DNA of 64,000 nt from Pseudomonas fluorescens (lineage in GTDB: Bacteria > Pseudomonadota > Gammaproteobacteria > Pseudomonadales > Pseudomonadaceae), in contig NZ_CABVIY010000001.1 in NCBI RefSeq assembly GCF_902498195.1, positions 434,001 through 498,000 on the forward strand. The letters are read 5' to 3'. Position 1 is the first letter of the stretch, and each line of letters begins with the position of its first letter. A program made the translations under genes and the position numbers. Positions 37,050 through 45,408 of the stretch are shown here, one piece after another. A model generated the notes under the pieces. The model was not told the origin of the DNA and made no database searches. It saw nothing but the letters and a program-made list of their open reading frames with translations.

Positions 37050-38022
37050 TCACGATCGGGTTCACCGGCGCGCCGGTGCCACCGACAATCTTCAACGGCG
37101 CGGCGGTGTAGAGGAATTGCCACTGGCCGTCTTCGGCGCAGTCGGTGGCCAGGTCGTCGAGCATCGCCACTTCGGTGAAGGTCACGCCGAGGTTGCGCAT
37201 CAGCGCGTTGTGCAGCGGTATCAGCACCCCCGAAGCCGGGTCGACCGCCACTTCGTTGGCCATGGTGTCGGTGACCAGGTTGGGGATTTCCATCTGGTGG
37301 AACCACTCCACCAGTTCACGGCTGAAGGTCAGGCCGGGCTCGGCGAAATCCTTGTAGAACTCCTCGGGCTCGCGCTCGTAGAACGAGCCGATCCAGCCGG
37401 TGCGGATGATCAGGATGTCGCGCTTGTGGATTTCGATGCCCTGGGCCTTGGCGGCGGCCAGCAGGTCGTGGTGATTGAAGGTCTCGCCTTTGTCCAGCAC
37501 CGCTTTGCCGCGATGGCGCGCCATGTCGATCAGCACCGCGCGGCCGACGATGCCACGCTCGGCAATCGGCAGGATGCTGGCCTTGTCCATGGCGCCAATG
37601 GTGCTCATGGCGTCGTAGCCGTTCCACAATTGATTGTCGTGCCAGACGTGGCCCAGCGCGTCGTATTGGGTCGAGCCTTGCAGGTGCATGAAGATCACGT
37701 CGTCGGCGTATTCCACGTGGCCGTCGAAGTGGGTCTTGCCGGCCAGGAAATGGCCCTTGTCCAGCACGTTGACCCGCATGGAAGGGCGGCGTCCGGGCCA
37801 CAGCGGTTCGCCCTTGGGGTGGCCGATCTGCACTTGCAGGGTGAAGGTTTTGCCCTGGCGCACGGCGGCGATGCCGCGCAGGATCTCGGCGCTTTGCAGG
37901 TAGTTCAGGGCGCCGACTTCATCGTCCGGGCCCCATTTGCCCCAGTTGGTGGGCAGGCCCTCGAGCAGGGCCTTGATGTCGGGAGAACGGTCGGCGGCGG
38001 TGTTGTTATTGTGGTCGCACAT
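37042..38022 (-). CDS. cytoplasmic cyclase-family hydrolase
   Basis: The 326-residue protein has no signal peptide. The cyclase/kynurenine formamidase fold is shown by WGPDDEVGALNYLQSAEILRG, LQGSTQYDALGHVWHDNQLWNG (metal-binding region), GIVGRAVLIDMARHRGK and ILIIRTGWIGSFYEREPEEFY. Relatives hydrolyse amide or lactone bonds with a divalent metal. It is on the minus strand downstream of the NIPSNAP and iron-alcohol-dehydrogenase genes, separated from them by a REP pair, so it could be read from the same promoter. It is related in family, not closely in sequence, to the exported protein at 33240. Confidence 0.87.
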   Translation of the reverse strand: MCDHNNNTAADRSPDIKALLEGLPTNWGKWGPDDEVGALNYLQSAEILRGIAAVRQGKTFTLQVQIGHPKGEPLWPGRRPSMRVNVLDKGHFLAGKTHFDGHVEYADDVIFMHLQGSTQYDALGHVWHDNQLWNGYDAMSTIGAMDKASILPIAERGIVGRAVLIDMARHRGKAVLDKGETFNHHDLLAAAKAQGIEIHKRDILIIRTGWIGSFYEREPEEFYKDFAEPGLTFSRELVEWFHQMEIPNLVTDTMANEVAVDPASGVLIPLHNALMRNLGVTFTEVAMLDDLATDCAEDGQWQFLYTAAPLKIVGGTGAPVNPIVIK

Positions 38023-38058
38023 GGGGTTTTCCTTGTTTTAAGCAGAGACACATTCCCT

Positions 38059-38148
38059 TGTAGGAGTGAGCCTGCTCGCGATGAGGGCGTGTCAGTCACC
38101 TTTGATGAGCCTGACACACCGCTATCGCGAGCAGGCTCGCTCCTACAG
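38059..38148. repeat. paired REP-like palindrome
   Basis: TTGTAGGAGTGAGCCTGCTC and the inverted GCGAGCAGGCTCGCTCCTAC about 45 bp apart, between the NIPSNAP and cyclase-family genes within one directional gene group. Confidence 0.88.
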
Positions 38149-38171
38149 TTTTTTGCGATGTGTGTCGGGAG

Positions 38172-38486
38172 TTATTTGATGGGCGAAAACGCCGCCGGCA
38201 TCAGCAGTTTCGATTCCATTTTCTCCAGCATCGGGAAGGCGATCGGCACGAAGCCTTCGAGCCAGTCCGGGTCCTGGTACAGGGCGGTGCGTTTCTTGAT
38301 GCGCTCGTCCAGGCTCTCGTAGGCCCAGATGTGGATCACCTGGTTGAGCTCGCCGATTTCGGTGTACCACCAGCCCACCAGCGTGGTGTAGCGGGAGATC
38401 ACCGGCAGGCCGTTTTCCTCGAAGTGCTTGAGGTAGGTCTGCATTTTTCCGATCTGAATCGTGTAGGTGCGCATTTCGTAAAACAT
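38172..38486 (-). CDS. NIPSNAP family protein
   Basis: The start at 38486 (MFYEMRTYTIQIGKMQTYLKHF) is preferred because GAAGAG lies at normal spacing and NIPSNAP proteins begin this way; a frame to 38516 would overlap the upstream gene. The 104-residue protein is a single ferredoxin-like alpha-beta barrel domain, as in dimeric NIPSNAP and stress-responsive barrel proteins, with VGWWYTEIGELNQVIHIWAYESLDERIKKR. Bacterial members often sit in catabolic operons and may bind or isomerise an intermediate; no catalytic residue can be named. It follows the iron alcohol dehydrogenase gene by 13 bp. Confidence 0.88.
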   Translation of the reverse strand: MFYEMRTYTIQIGKMQTYLKHFEENGLPVISRYTTLVGWWYTEIGELNQVIHIWAYESLDERIKKRTALYQDPDWLEGFVPIAFPMLEKMESKLLMPAAFSPIK

Positions 38487-38499
38487 GGTGTGCATCTCT

Positions 38500-39666
38500 T
38501 CAGGAGTGAATGCCATGGAAGGCGTTGCTGATGATCAGTTCGACATCCGCGGCGCGGGTCAGGCGCGGGTTGACCAGCACGTTGCCGCTGCGCATCGAGT
38601 CGCTGACCATTTGCGGCATGTAGTCCAGGTCCACGCCCAGGTCCTTGATGGTGTCGGGGATGCCGATGGCCTTGTTCAGCGCCATCACATGCTCGACCAC
38701 TTTGCGGCCGGCGCGGGCAGGGCTCAGGCCGTCGACGTTTTCGCCCATGGCCAGGGCAATGTCGCGGAACAGCTCCGGGCAGGCCGGCAGGTTGTATTCG
38801 ATGACGTAGGGCAGCAGCGTCGCGTTGGCGATGCCATGGGGAATGTTGAACACGCCGCCGAAGGTGTGCGAGATCGCATGCACATTGCCCAGTTTCGATT
38901 GGGCGAACGCCACCCCGGCGAGGAATGAGGCCAGCAGCATCTGCTCGCGGGCGTGCAGGTCGGACCCGGTGAAAAAGGCTTTGGGCAGGTGCGTGCAGAT
39001 CATCTTGATCGCTTGCAGCGCCAGGGCCTGGCTGATCGGGTTGGCCTGTTTGGAGACGTAGGATTCGATGGCGTGGGTCAGGGCGTCCATGCCGGTGGCC
39101 GCGGTGATCGACGGCGGCAGCTTGAGGGTCAGTTCGGCGTCGAGAATCGCCAGTTTCGGAAACAGCGCCGGGCTGATGATCACGGTCTTGAACAGGGTTT
39201 TGGTGTTGGTGAACACCGTGGACGCGGTGCATTCGCTGCCGGTGCCCGAGGTGGTCGGGATCGCGAAGACCGGTAGCGGCGGGTGCAGCAGTTTGTCGTA
39301 GCCTTCGTAGTCGAGGATGTTGCCGGGGTTGGTGGCCATGGCCGCGACGCCCTTGGCGGTGTCGATGCTGCTGCCGCCACCGACACCGATCACCGAATCG
39401 CACTCATGGTTTTTCAGGAACGCGACGGCGCGTTCCAACACATCGGTCGTGGGGTTGGGTTCGACGCCGGCAAACACTTCGTAGGCAATCTCGCTTTCAG
39501 CCAGCGAGGCAAAAAAAGATTCCATCACGCCCGAGGCCATCAGTCCTTCGTCGGTGACCACCAGCAGCTTCTTTCGGACATGGGGCTTGAGCAGCGCACC
39601 GGCCTGGCGCACCAGGCCGTTGCCGCTTTTCAGGGTCGTGGGGAAGTAAAACTGAAAGGGGTTCAT
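38500..39666 (-). CDS. iron-containing alcohol dehydrogenase
   Basis: The 388-residue protein has the group III alcohol dehydrogenase features: VIGVGGGSSIDTAKGVAAMATNPG for NAD(P), FAIPTTSGTGSECTASTVFTN, and the metal region with GNVHAISHTFGGVFNIPHGIANATLLP, whose histidines bind iron. It should oxidise a hydroxy-acid or alcohol, or reduce the matching ketone or aldehyde. First gene of the minus-strand group (alcohol dehydrogenase, NIPSNAP, cyclase family), divergent from the SDR-MFS-FAD oxidoreductase group. The shared operator at 39763 lies in the divergent gap. Confidence 0.92.
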   Translation of the reverse strand: MNPFQFYFPTTLKSGNGLVRQAGALLKPHVRKKLLVVTDEGLMASGVMESFFASLAESEIAYEVFAGVEPNPTTDVLERAVAFLKNHECDSVIGVGGGSSIDTAKGVAAMATNPGNILDYEGYDKLLHPPLPVFAIPTTSGTGSECTASTVFTNTKTLFKTVIISPALFPKLAILDAELTLKLPPSITAATGMDALTHAIESYVSKQANPISQALALQAIKMICTHLPKAFFTGSDLHAREQMLLASFLAGVAFAQSKLGNVHAISHTFGGVFNIPHGIANATLLPYVIEYNLPACPELFRDIALAMGENVDGLSPARAGRKVVEHVMALNKAIGIPDTIKDLGVDLDYMPQMVSDSMRSGNVLVNPRLTRAADVELIISNAFHGIHS

Positions 39667-39762
39667 AGGGTGTCTCCGCGCTTTTTGTTTTGGGTGCTGG
39701 TTCTTGTTCGTTCCGCAACAGTAATGAGCGTCGCGGGCAGCCGATAATGAAAAGGTCTGATC

Positions 39763-39787
39763 CGCCGATCACCCTTTGTCATCCCCC
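39763..39787. promoter_or_regulatory. GGGGGAT-N11-ATC operator copy 2 (divergent promoter)
   Basis: Read on the minus strand: GGGGGATGACAAAGG then GTGATCGGCG. The spacing GAT-N11-ATC is the same as at 34307 and 40781. It lies 97 bp before the iron alcohol dehydrogenase start and 56 bp before the SDR start, able to serve both. Confidence 0.7.
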
Positions 39788-39842
39788 GGCCAGCAGCTGT
39801 GCAGTGTTAACGTGGGCGTTTTCAAACGTCAGGAGCAGGGTC

Positions 39843-40631
39843 ATGGATTTGGGTATTTCGGGGCGCTGGGCGATTGTCTGCGCGGCCAGCAAGGGCTTGG
39901 GCCTGGCGTGTGCGCGGGCCTTGGCGAAGGAGGGTGTGAACCTGGTGATCAACGCCCGTGGCGACGAAACGTTGCAGGCCGCCGCCGTGGCGTTGCGTCA
40001 GTTGGCGCCGACCATCGAGGTACGTACCGTGGCTGGGGACATCAGCGAGGCGGCGGTACGTGCCCAGGTGCTGGCGGCCTGTCCGCAGGTGGACATTCTG
40101 GTCAACAACGCCGGCGGGCCGCCGCCCGGTGACTTCCGCGACTGGCAGCGCGAGGACTGGCTGAAGGCGCTGGACGCCAACATGCTCACGCCCATTGAGC
40201 TGATCAAGGCCTGCGTCGACGGCATGGCCGAGCGCGGTTTCGGGCGCATCGTCAACATCACCTCCGGCGCGGTGAGGGCGCCGATTGATGTGCTCGGCCT
40301 GTCCAACGGCGCTCGTAGCGGCCTCACCGGTTTCATCGCCGGGCTGGCGCGCCAGGCGCGATTGGCGGGGAACAACGTCACGGTCAACAACCTGTTACCG
40401 GGGCCGTTCGAGACTGAGCGCCTGCATAAGACCCTCGACGCCGCCGCCCAGGCCAATGGCACCAGCGTTGAGAGCATCGCCGAGCAACGGCGCAAGCATG
40501 TCCCGGCCCAGCGCTTTGGTCAGCCCGATGAGTTCGGCGCGTATTGCGCGTTTATCTGTGGCGCACAGTCCGGGTTCCTGACCGGGCAGAACCTGTTGCT
40601 CGATGGTGGCAGCTACCCGGGGACGTTCTGA
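39843..40631 (+). CDS. SDR-family oxidoreductase of the catabolic cluster
   Basis: The ATG at 39843 follows CAGGAGCAGGGT; the open frame from 39690 runs through the operator and is rejected. The 262-residue protein begins MDLGISGRWAIVCAASKGLGLACARAL (cofactor loop with the changed pattern CAASKGLG), has LVNNAGGPPPGDF, and NITSGAVRAPIDVLGLSNGARSGL at the active site. The last shows SNGARS where most SDRs have YxxxK, so the catalytic Tyr is replaced or moved. The NAGGPPPG segment marks a subgroup often found in catabolic operons. The MFS gene follows on the same strand with its own operator. Confidence 0.87.
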   Translation: MDLGISGRWAIVCAASKGLGLACARALAKEGVNLVINARGDETLQAAAVALRQLAPTIEVRTVAGDISEAAVRAQVLAACPQVDILVNNAGGPPPGDFRDWQREDWLKALDANMLTPIELIKACVDGMAERGFGRIVNITSGAVRAPIDVLGLSNGARSGLTGFIAGLARQARLAGNNVTVNNLLPGPFETERLHKTLDAAAQANGTSVESIAEQRRKHVPAQRFGQPDEFGAYCAFICGAQSGFLTGQNLLLDGGSYPGTF

Positions 40632-40662
40632 TTTATCCAGCGTCGTAACTGTTCAGGAGCTG

Positions 40663-40757
40663 TGTAGGAGCTGTGTAGGAGCTGTCGAGTGCAACGAGGC
40701 TGCGATCTTTTCAAAGGCAACATCAAAGGATCGCAGCCTTCGGCAGCTCCTACAGGA
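40663..40757. repeat. second-family palindrome with local TGTGTAGGAGC duplication
   Basis: GAGGCTGCGATCTTTTC and the inverted GGATCGCAGCCTTCGGCAGC; the left flank has the unit GAGCTGTGTAG repeated in tandem. Degenerate compared with other copies. Confidence 0.75.
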
Positions 40758-40780
40758 GACTGGCTTCATTCGGGTAATCG

Positions 40781-40805
40781 GGGGGATGACAATCGGTGAT
40801 CCCCC
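40781..40805. promoter_or_regulatory. GGGGGAT-N11-ATC operator copy 3 (upstream of MFS gene)
   Basis: GGGGGATGAC-AATCG-GTGATCCCCC, a nearly perfect dyad with one mismatch per arm. It ends 84 bp before the MFS start and contains AT-N11-AT. Confidence 0.75.
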
Positions 40806-40889
40806 AATCAGATCCCATCATTATTCAGCGCCCGGAGGCGTGATTAGAGTGGGGCCGCTTGTTTCCACAACAATAAGAGCGCCCACCAC

Positions 40890-42203
40890 ATGAACAATCC
40901 GAGTGCCGAAAGTCTGGTATTACCCGCTGCGACCGCGACGGTGCGAGCCACCAACGTCCGCTGGCGAATTTTCCTCATCATGCTGCTGCTGACGGCGATC
41001 AACTACATCGACCGAGCCTCGCTGTCGGTGGCGTTGCCGCTGATTTCCAGCGAATTCCAGATCCCGCCGGCCCTTGAGGGCCTGATGCTCAGCGCGTTTT
41101 TCTGGTCCTACGCCTTGATGCAGATCCCTGGCGGCATGCTGCTGGATCGCTTCCACACCCGCCGCGTGATCGTCGTCGCGACCGTGGCCTGGGGCGCGTT
41201 CCAGGCCCTGGCCGCTGGCGCGCATAACTGGATCACCCTGCTGATCACCCGCATGGGCCTGGGTGTCGCCGAGTCGCCCATCATGCCCGCCGGGGCCAAG
41301 CTCAACGGCGCCTGGCTGACCCCCAATGAACGCGGGCGCGGTGCCGTACTGGTCGATGGCGGAGCGCCGCTGGGCAGTGCCTTCGGCGCGATCATCATTG
41401 CCGGGCTGATCGGCTGGTTCGATTCTTGGCGCATTGCTTTTGTGATTGCCGGCGTGGGCACCATGCTTGCCGGTGTGCTGGCGTGGAAATACATCCGCAA
41501 CCACCCCAGCGAGCATCCAGGGGTGAACGCGGCGGAACTGGCGCACATCACGGCGGGCAATGCCACGGTCAGCCAGCCCGGCGCGGTCATCAGCATCCCC
41601 TTCAAGGAGCTGCTCAAGGACCGTTCGGTGCTGGCGATGTTCGCCGGTTACTGCTGCATCCTCAGCGTGTTCTACGGCCTGCTGACCTGGATGCCGAGCT
41701 ACCTGCACCAGACCCACGGCCTGAACATCTCGGGCATGGGCGGCGCGACCTTCCTGATCTTCATGTGCGGCTTCGTCGGCGAACTGGTCGGCGGTTACCT
41801 GGGCGATAAATGGAAGTCCAGCGGCGCCTCGCCCAACCTGGTGATGCGCAGCATGTTCAGCGGCTCGGCGCTGGTGGCGGCACTGTGCATGCTCGGCACG
41901 GCCTACGCTTCGCAGGCCAGTCAGGCGATCGGTCTGCTGTGCGTGGCGATGTTCTTCATCCGCTGGTGCGGCATGTACTGGTGCATTCCGTCGATCCTCG
42001 GCGGCACTTCGAAAACCGGCGTGCTGGCGGGCACCATGAACTTCTGCGGCAACATGGCCGGGGTGATCGTACCGATCCTGATCGGCCTGATCGTGCAGTT
42101 CACCGGTTCGTATTTCCTGGTGCTGATCTTCTTCGTGGTCATGGCCATGTTGCTGGCGATATTCTCCAGCCTGATCGATTACCGGGAGCGGGGGCTGGTG
42201 TGA
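40890..42203 (+). CDS. MFS transporter, anion:cation symporter type
   Basis: The 437-residue protein has twelve predicted helices. The first loop segment [21 protein letters not shown] and [20 protein letters not shown] (the D-x-x-x-T-R-R form of motif A) with [32 protein letters not shown] are hallmarks of the ACS family, which brings in sugar acids and organic acids such as galactonate, glucarate and tartrate. It should import the substrate of this cluster. It overlaps the FAD oxidoreductase gene (TGATG), so the two are co-translated. Its own operator copy lies 84 bp upstream. Confidence 0.92.
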   Translation: MNNPSAESLVLPAATATVRATNVRWRIFLIMLLLTAINYIDRASLSVALPLISSEFQIPPALEGLMLSAFFWSYALMQIPGGMLLDRFHTRRVIVVATVAWGAFQALAAGAHNWITLLITRMGLGVAESPIMPAGAKLNGAWLTPNERGRGAVLVDGGAPLGSAFGAIIIAGLIGWFDSWRIAFVIAGVGTMLAGVLAWKYIRNHPSEHPGVNAAELAHITAGNATVSQPGAVISIPFKELLKDRSVLAMFAGYCCILSVFYGLLTWMPSYLHQTHGLNISGMGGATFLIFMCGFVGELVGGYLGDKWKSSGASPNLVMRSMFSGSALVAALCMLGTAYASQASQAIGLLCVAMFFIRWCGMYWCIPSILGGTSKTGVLAGTMNFCGNMAGVIVPILIGLIVQFTGSYFLVLIFFVVMAMLLAIFSSLIDYRERGLV

Positions 42204-43309
42204 TGGAAGCAGGGGTGGATATCGACTGTGTGGTGGTCGGCGCCGGGGTGGTCGGGCTGGCGGTGGCCAGGGCCCTGGCCATGGGCGGGCGCGAGGTGAT
42301 TGTGGTCGAGGCCGGTGAAGGCATCGGCATTGGCGTCAGTTCGCGCAACTCCGAAGTGATCCACGCCGGCATCTACTACCCCGGCGGCAGCCTCAAGGCG
42401 CAGTTATGCGTGGAGGGCAAGCAGCGCCTCTACGCCTTTTGCGATGAGCGCGGTGTCAGTTATCAGCGGCTTGGCAAGCTGATTGTCGCGACCGATGAGA
42501 CGCAGCATCTGGCCCTGCAACGCTTGCTGGAGCAGGGCCGGCAAAACGGTGTCGATGACCTGCAATGGCTGGACGCTGTTCAGGCTCGGGAGCTGGAGCC
42601 AGAGCTGTCCTGCGTCGCCGCGTTGTGGTCGCCGTCCACCGGGATCATCGATTCCCATGGACTGATGCTGGCGCTGCAAGGCGATGCCGAAGCCCATGGC
42701 GCGTCGCTGGTGTTCCATACGCCGCTGTTGTCGGCCCGCACCATCGAACAGGGTTTCGAGTTGCACATGGGCGGTGCCGAGCCCATGACCTTGAGCTGCC
42801 GCGAGTTGATCAATTGTGCGGGATTGTCCGCGCCCGAGGTGGCGAGCCGTATCGTCGGTTTGCCACCGCAACACGTCCCCACGGCGCGACTGTGCAAGGG
42901 CAGCTACTTCAGTTTCAGTGGCCGGGCGCCGTTCCGTCACCTGGTCTATCCGGCGCCGGAAAGCGCCGGACTGGGGGTGCACATGACCCTCGACCTCGGT
43001 GGCCAGGCGCGATTCGGGCCGGACGTGGAGTGGGTCGACGGCATTGATTATCGCGTCGATCCAGCGCGGGCCGATGGTTTCCATGAGGCCATCCGGCGTT
43101 ACTGGCTGGGCCTGCCGGACAACAGCCTGCAACCGGCCTACAGCGGCATTCGCCCGAAAATCAGCGGCCCTGATGAGCCGGCCGCCGACTTCCGTATCAG
43201 CGGCCCGGCCGAGCATGGCGTGCCGGGGCTGGTCAATCTATTCGGCATCGAATCCCCAGGCCTGACCAGTTGCCTGGCGCTGGCCGAGCACGTAAAGGGT
43301 CACTTGTAG
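42203..43309 (+). CDS. FAD-dependent oxidoreductase, L-2-hydroxyglutarate oxidase-like
   Basis: The ATG at 42203 overlaps the MFS stop; the frame extends far upstream but only as a shadow of the MFS gene. The 368-residue protein has the DAO-type FAD loop [33 protein letters not shown] and [35 protein letters not shown], which is typical of LhgO/L2HGDH. The C-terminal FAD contact is [24 protein letters not shown]. It would oxidise a 2-hydroxy acid to a 2-oxo acid, feeding electrons to the respiratory chain. Together with the semialdehyde dehydrogenase it suggests a C5 dicarboxylate-type intermediate. Confidence 0.9.
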   Translation: MEAGVDIDCVVVGAGVVGLAVARALAMGGREVIVVEAGEGIGIGVSSRNSEVIHAGIYYPGGSLKAQLCVEGKQRLYAFCDERGVSYQRLGKLIVATDETQHLALQRLLEQGRQNGVDDLQWLDAVQARELEPELSCVAALWSPSTGIIDSHGLMLALQGDAEAHGASLVFHTPLLSARTIEQGFELHMGGAEPMTLSCRELINCAGLSAPEVASRIVGLPPQHVPTARLCKGSYFSFSGRAPFRHLVYPAPESAGLGVHMTLDLGGQARFGPDVEWVDGIDYRVDPARADGFHEAIRRYWLGLPDNSLQPAYSGIRPKISGPDEPAADFRISGPAEHGVPGLVNLFGIESPGLTSCLALAEHVKGHL

Positions 43310-43406
43310 GGGCGAGCATGCTCGCGATGAACCCCATAACACCACGGGGTGTCAGGCACCCAACATTATCGTTGACGACCATCGCGAGCAGGCTCGCTCC
43401 TGCAGG
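43304..43406. repeat. paired REP-like palindrome
   Basis: TGTAGGGGCGAGCATGCTCG and inverted CGAGCAGGCTCGCTCCTGCA overlapping the end of the FAD oxidoreductase gene; ends the cluster. Confidence 0.85.
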
Positions 43407-43497
43407 GGAGCGGTTGTACCGATGATCAGCGCCCGCGCCGCTGCGCGCAGATAGCGCTATCCTTGGGAGATGCGCTCTTCGCCATCGGAGAATTCTG

Positions 43498-44091
43498 ATG
43501 ATCAACGCACGCACTGCCCGCATGCTCGCCGATTACAAGCAATGGGCCAACCGGCGCCTGTTCGACAACCTGGCGCAGTTGCCGCCGGGCGAAGTCGAAA
43601 AGGAACGCGCCGGGATCTTCAAGAACATGATCGGCACGCTCAATCACCTCTATGTGGTGGACTGTCTCTGGCAGGCCCACCTCGAAGGCCGGGGGCACGG
43701 CTTCACCACTTCCCATGACGTCGTCCATCCCGCACTGACGGACTTGCGCCTGGCGCAACAGGACGTCGATCACTGGTATTGCGACTGGACCGCCCGACAA
43801 ACCGATGCCTCGCTCGACCGGCCCGTGCGGTTCACCTTCATTTCCGGGGAAAGCGGCACCATGAGCGCCGGCGCGATGCTGCTGCACGTGGTCAACCACG
43901 CCAGCTATCACCGTGGCTGGATCATCCAGATGTACTTCGAAATCCCGGCCATGCCGCCCATGACGGACCTGCCGATCTACCTGCGCGAGACCGACCCGAA
44001 TTTCAATTCGCTCAATGCCCCGGCAGTGGAGCCGACATGTGCTGCGCAATTCGCGAGCGCAACCAACGTTCTGCCGGATCGTTATCGTTGA
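43498..44091 (+). CDS. DinB-family protein
   Basis: The 197-residue protein has the four-helix DinB fold: MLADYKQWANRRLFDNLAQLPPGEV, the metal-site His in GTLNHLYVVDCLWQAH and the last metal motif HVVNHASYHRGWIIQMY, giving a likely three-His metal site. DinB/YfiT-type proteins include thiol-dependent transferases; this one has no known substrate. Its last 80 bp overlap the 3' end of the LysR gene on the opposite strand, leaving a tail (PTCAAQFASATNV...) beyond the usual domain end, perhaps an extension produced by stop-codon loss. Confidence 0.86.
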   Translation: MINARTARMLADYKQWANRRLFDNLAQLPPGEVEKERAGIFKNMIGTLNHLYVVDCLWQAHLEGRGHGFTTSHDVVHPALTDLRLAQQDVDHWYCDWTARQTDASLDRPVRFTFISGESGTMSAGAMLLHVVNHASYHRGWIIQMYFEIPAMPPMTDLPIYLRETDPNFNSLNAPAVEPTCAAQFASATNVLPDRYR

Positions 44092-44932
44092 CGCCGTTCC
44101 AGACCATGGACAGTTCGGACAGGTTGATCTCGAACGGCGCGTCGTCGGCACGCAACTGGCTGCTGCCCTCGATCAGCGCGGCCGCCGCGTAATCCGGCAC
44201 CGTGGCGAGCATATCGGTGCCGGCCAGCAAGGCGCGCAACCCCGAGAACTGCGGCACCGCCAGCACCACCCGGCGCGAACGGCCGATGCGGGCCAGGTCG
44301 GTATCGATCGCTCCGGACAAGTCCCCGGAAAACGACACCAGCGCGTGGGGACGTTCGCAGAATTCATCCAGGGTCAGGGGGCCGGGCCGGTCATCGCCCC
44401 GCAGGATCTTCACACTCAAATCCCGCAGCTTCTTGCGCTTGGCATTGGCCGGCAGCTCGGTGGTGTAACTGATGCCGACGGAAATCTCGCCGGTGGCGAG
44501 CATCGACGACATCAACAGGTAATTCACCCGCCGCACCACCACCACGACGTTCTGCGCCTCCTCGCGAATCTGCTTGAGCAACGGCGGAAACAGGCCGAAC
44601 TCGGCGTCGTCGGACAGGCCGATGCGAAACACATCGCGACTGGTGGACGGATCGAAATCCTTGGCCCGGCTGACCGCACCGGAAATGGTGTCCATCGCCG
44701 GCTTCAATTCCTGGAGAATCGCCAGCGCCCGCTGGGTCGGCTCCAGCACCCGACCGTTGCGCACCAGCAGCGGGTCATCGAACAGATCGCGCAAGCGTGC
44801 CAGCGCCGCGCTGACGGCGGGCTGGCCGAGGAACAGCTTCTCCCCGGCGCGGGTCAGGTTTTTTTCGAACATCAGGGTTTCGAAAATCACCAACAGGTTC
44901 ATGTCCACGCGGCGTAGGTCGTTGCGGTTCAT
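44012..44932 (-). CDS. LysR-family transcriptional regulator
   Basis: The 306-residue protein has the LysR helix-turn-helix in RVDMNLLVIFETLMFEKNLTRAGEKLFLGQPAVSAALARLRDLFDDPLLVRNGRVLEPTQRA, the form seen in NodD/SyrM-like members, and an effector domain starting FRIGLSDDAEFGLFPPLLKQI. No gene that starts opposite it is a clear target: the upstream gap of 200 bp leads to the RHS gene end. It overlaps the DinB gene tail to tail by 80 bp. Confidence 0.9.
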   Translation of the reverse strand: MNRNDLRRVDMNLLVIFETLMFEKNLTRAGEKLFLGQPAVSAALARLRDLFDDPLLVRNGRVLEPTQRALAILQELKPAMDTISGAVSRAKDFDPSTSRDVFRIGLSDDAEFGLFPPLLKQIREEAQNVVVVVRRVNYLLMSSMLATGEISVGISYTTELPANAKRKKLRDLSVKILRGDDRPGPLTLDEFCERPHALVSFSGDLSGAIDTDLARIGRSRRVVLAVPQFSGLRALLAGTDMLATVPDYAAAALIEGSSQLRADDAPFEINLSELSMVWNGVNDNDPAERWLRSRIAQHMSAPLPGH

Positions 44933-45005
44933 GGTGGGGCTCTCGCTGGCTACCGAGTTTCTTCAGTAAAGCAGCAAACGCCACTTATGCGGAATCACGC
45001 GATGC

Positions 45006-45105
45006 CCTGCAGGAGAGAGCTCGTTCGCGAAAAAAGCGGGAACACCTCTAGATATCTGGCTTTATGCGTAATCGTTCATGACCTTCGCGGGCAAGCTCAC
45101 CTCGC
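45006..45105. repeat. degenerate REP pair
   Basis: GCAGGAGAGAGCTCGTTCGCG and the inverted CTTCGCGGGCAAGCTCACC resemble the REP family with several changes; probably a decayed copy. Confidence 0.45.
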
Positions 45106-45136
45106 CAGCCGCAGACTGGCATCCCGAATGCCTGGT

Positions 45137-45406
45137 TCAACCACCTCTGAGTTCCAGGATTTTCTGAGACACGTTCGATAAAAGTTTTCGGGCGAGCGCC
45201 ACTTCGGGATGCTGTTGCATGGTGTTCAGGTGAGCTCGGCGAAGAAAACGCATGTCAAAGCCGGTTATTTCACCGCTCTGATCTCGAAGAGCAGCCTTGT
45301 TGAAATCATTCAAATCCTTTTTTGCTTTGGAGATGTTTGGTGCGTTTATGAATTTCGGGGGGGCGGTTGATTTCACACTCTTTGGTAAATCCTGAAATTT
45401 CTCCAA
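45137..45406 (-). CDS. small protein, probable C-terminal fragment of the RHS gene
   Basis: This 89-residue frame starts at a TTG two bases after the stop of the RHS core gene, in another frame, with no ribosome-binding site of its own. Its sequence (EKFQDLPKSVKSTAPPKFINAPN...AALRDQSGEITGFDMRFLRRAHL) reads like the end of a larger protein. Two explanations fit: a frameshift has split the RHS gene's C-terminal domain, or it is a separate, translationally coupled small gene such as an immunity gene. The poor start favours the first. It is AT-richer than the surrounding genome. Confidence 0.55.
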   Translation of the reverse strand: MEKFQDLPKSVKSTAPPKFINAPNISKAKKDLNDFNKAALRDQSGEITGFDMRFLRRAHLNTMQQHPEVALARKLLSNVSQKILELRGG

Positions 45407-45408
45407 CG

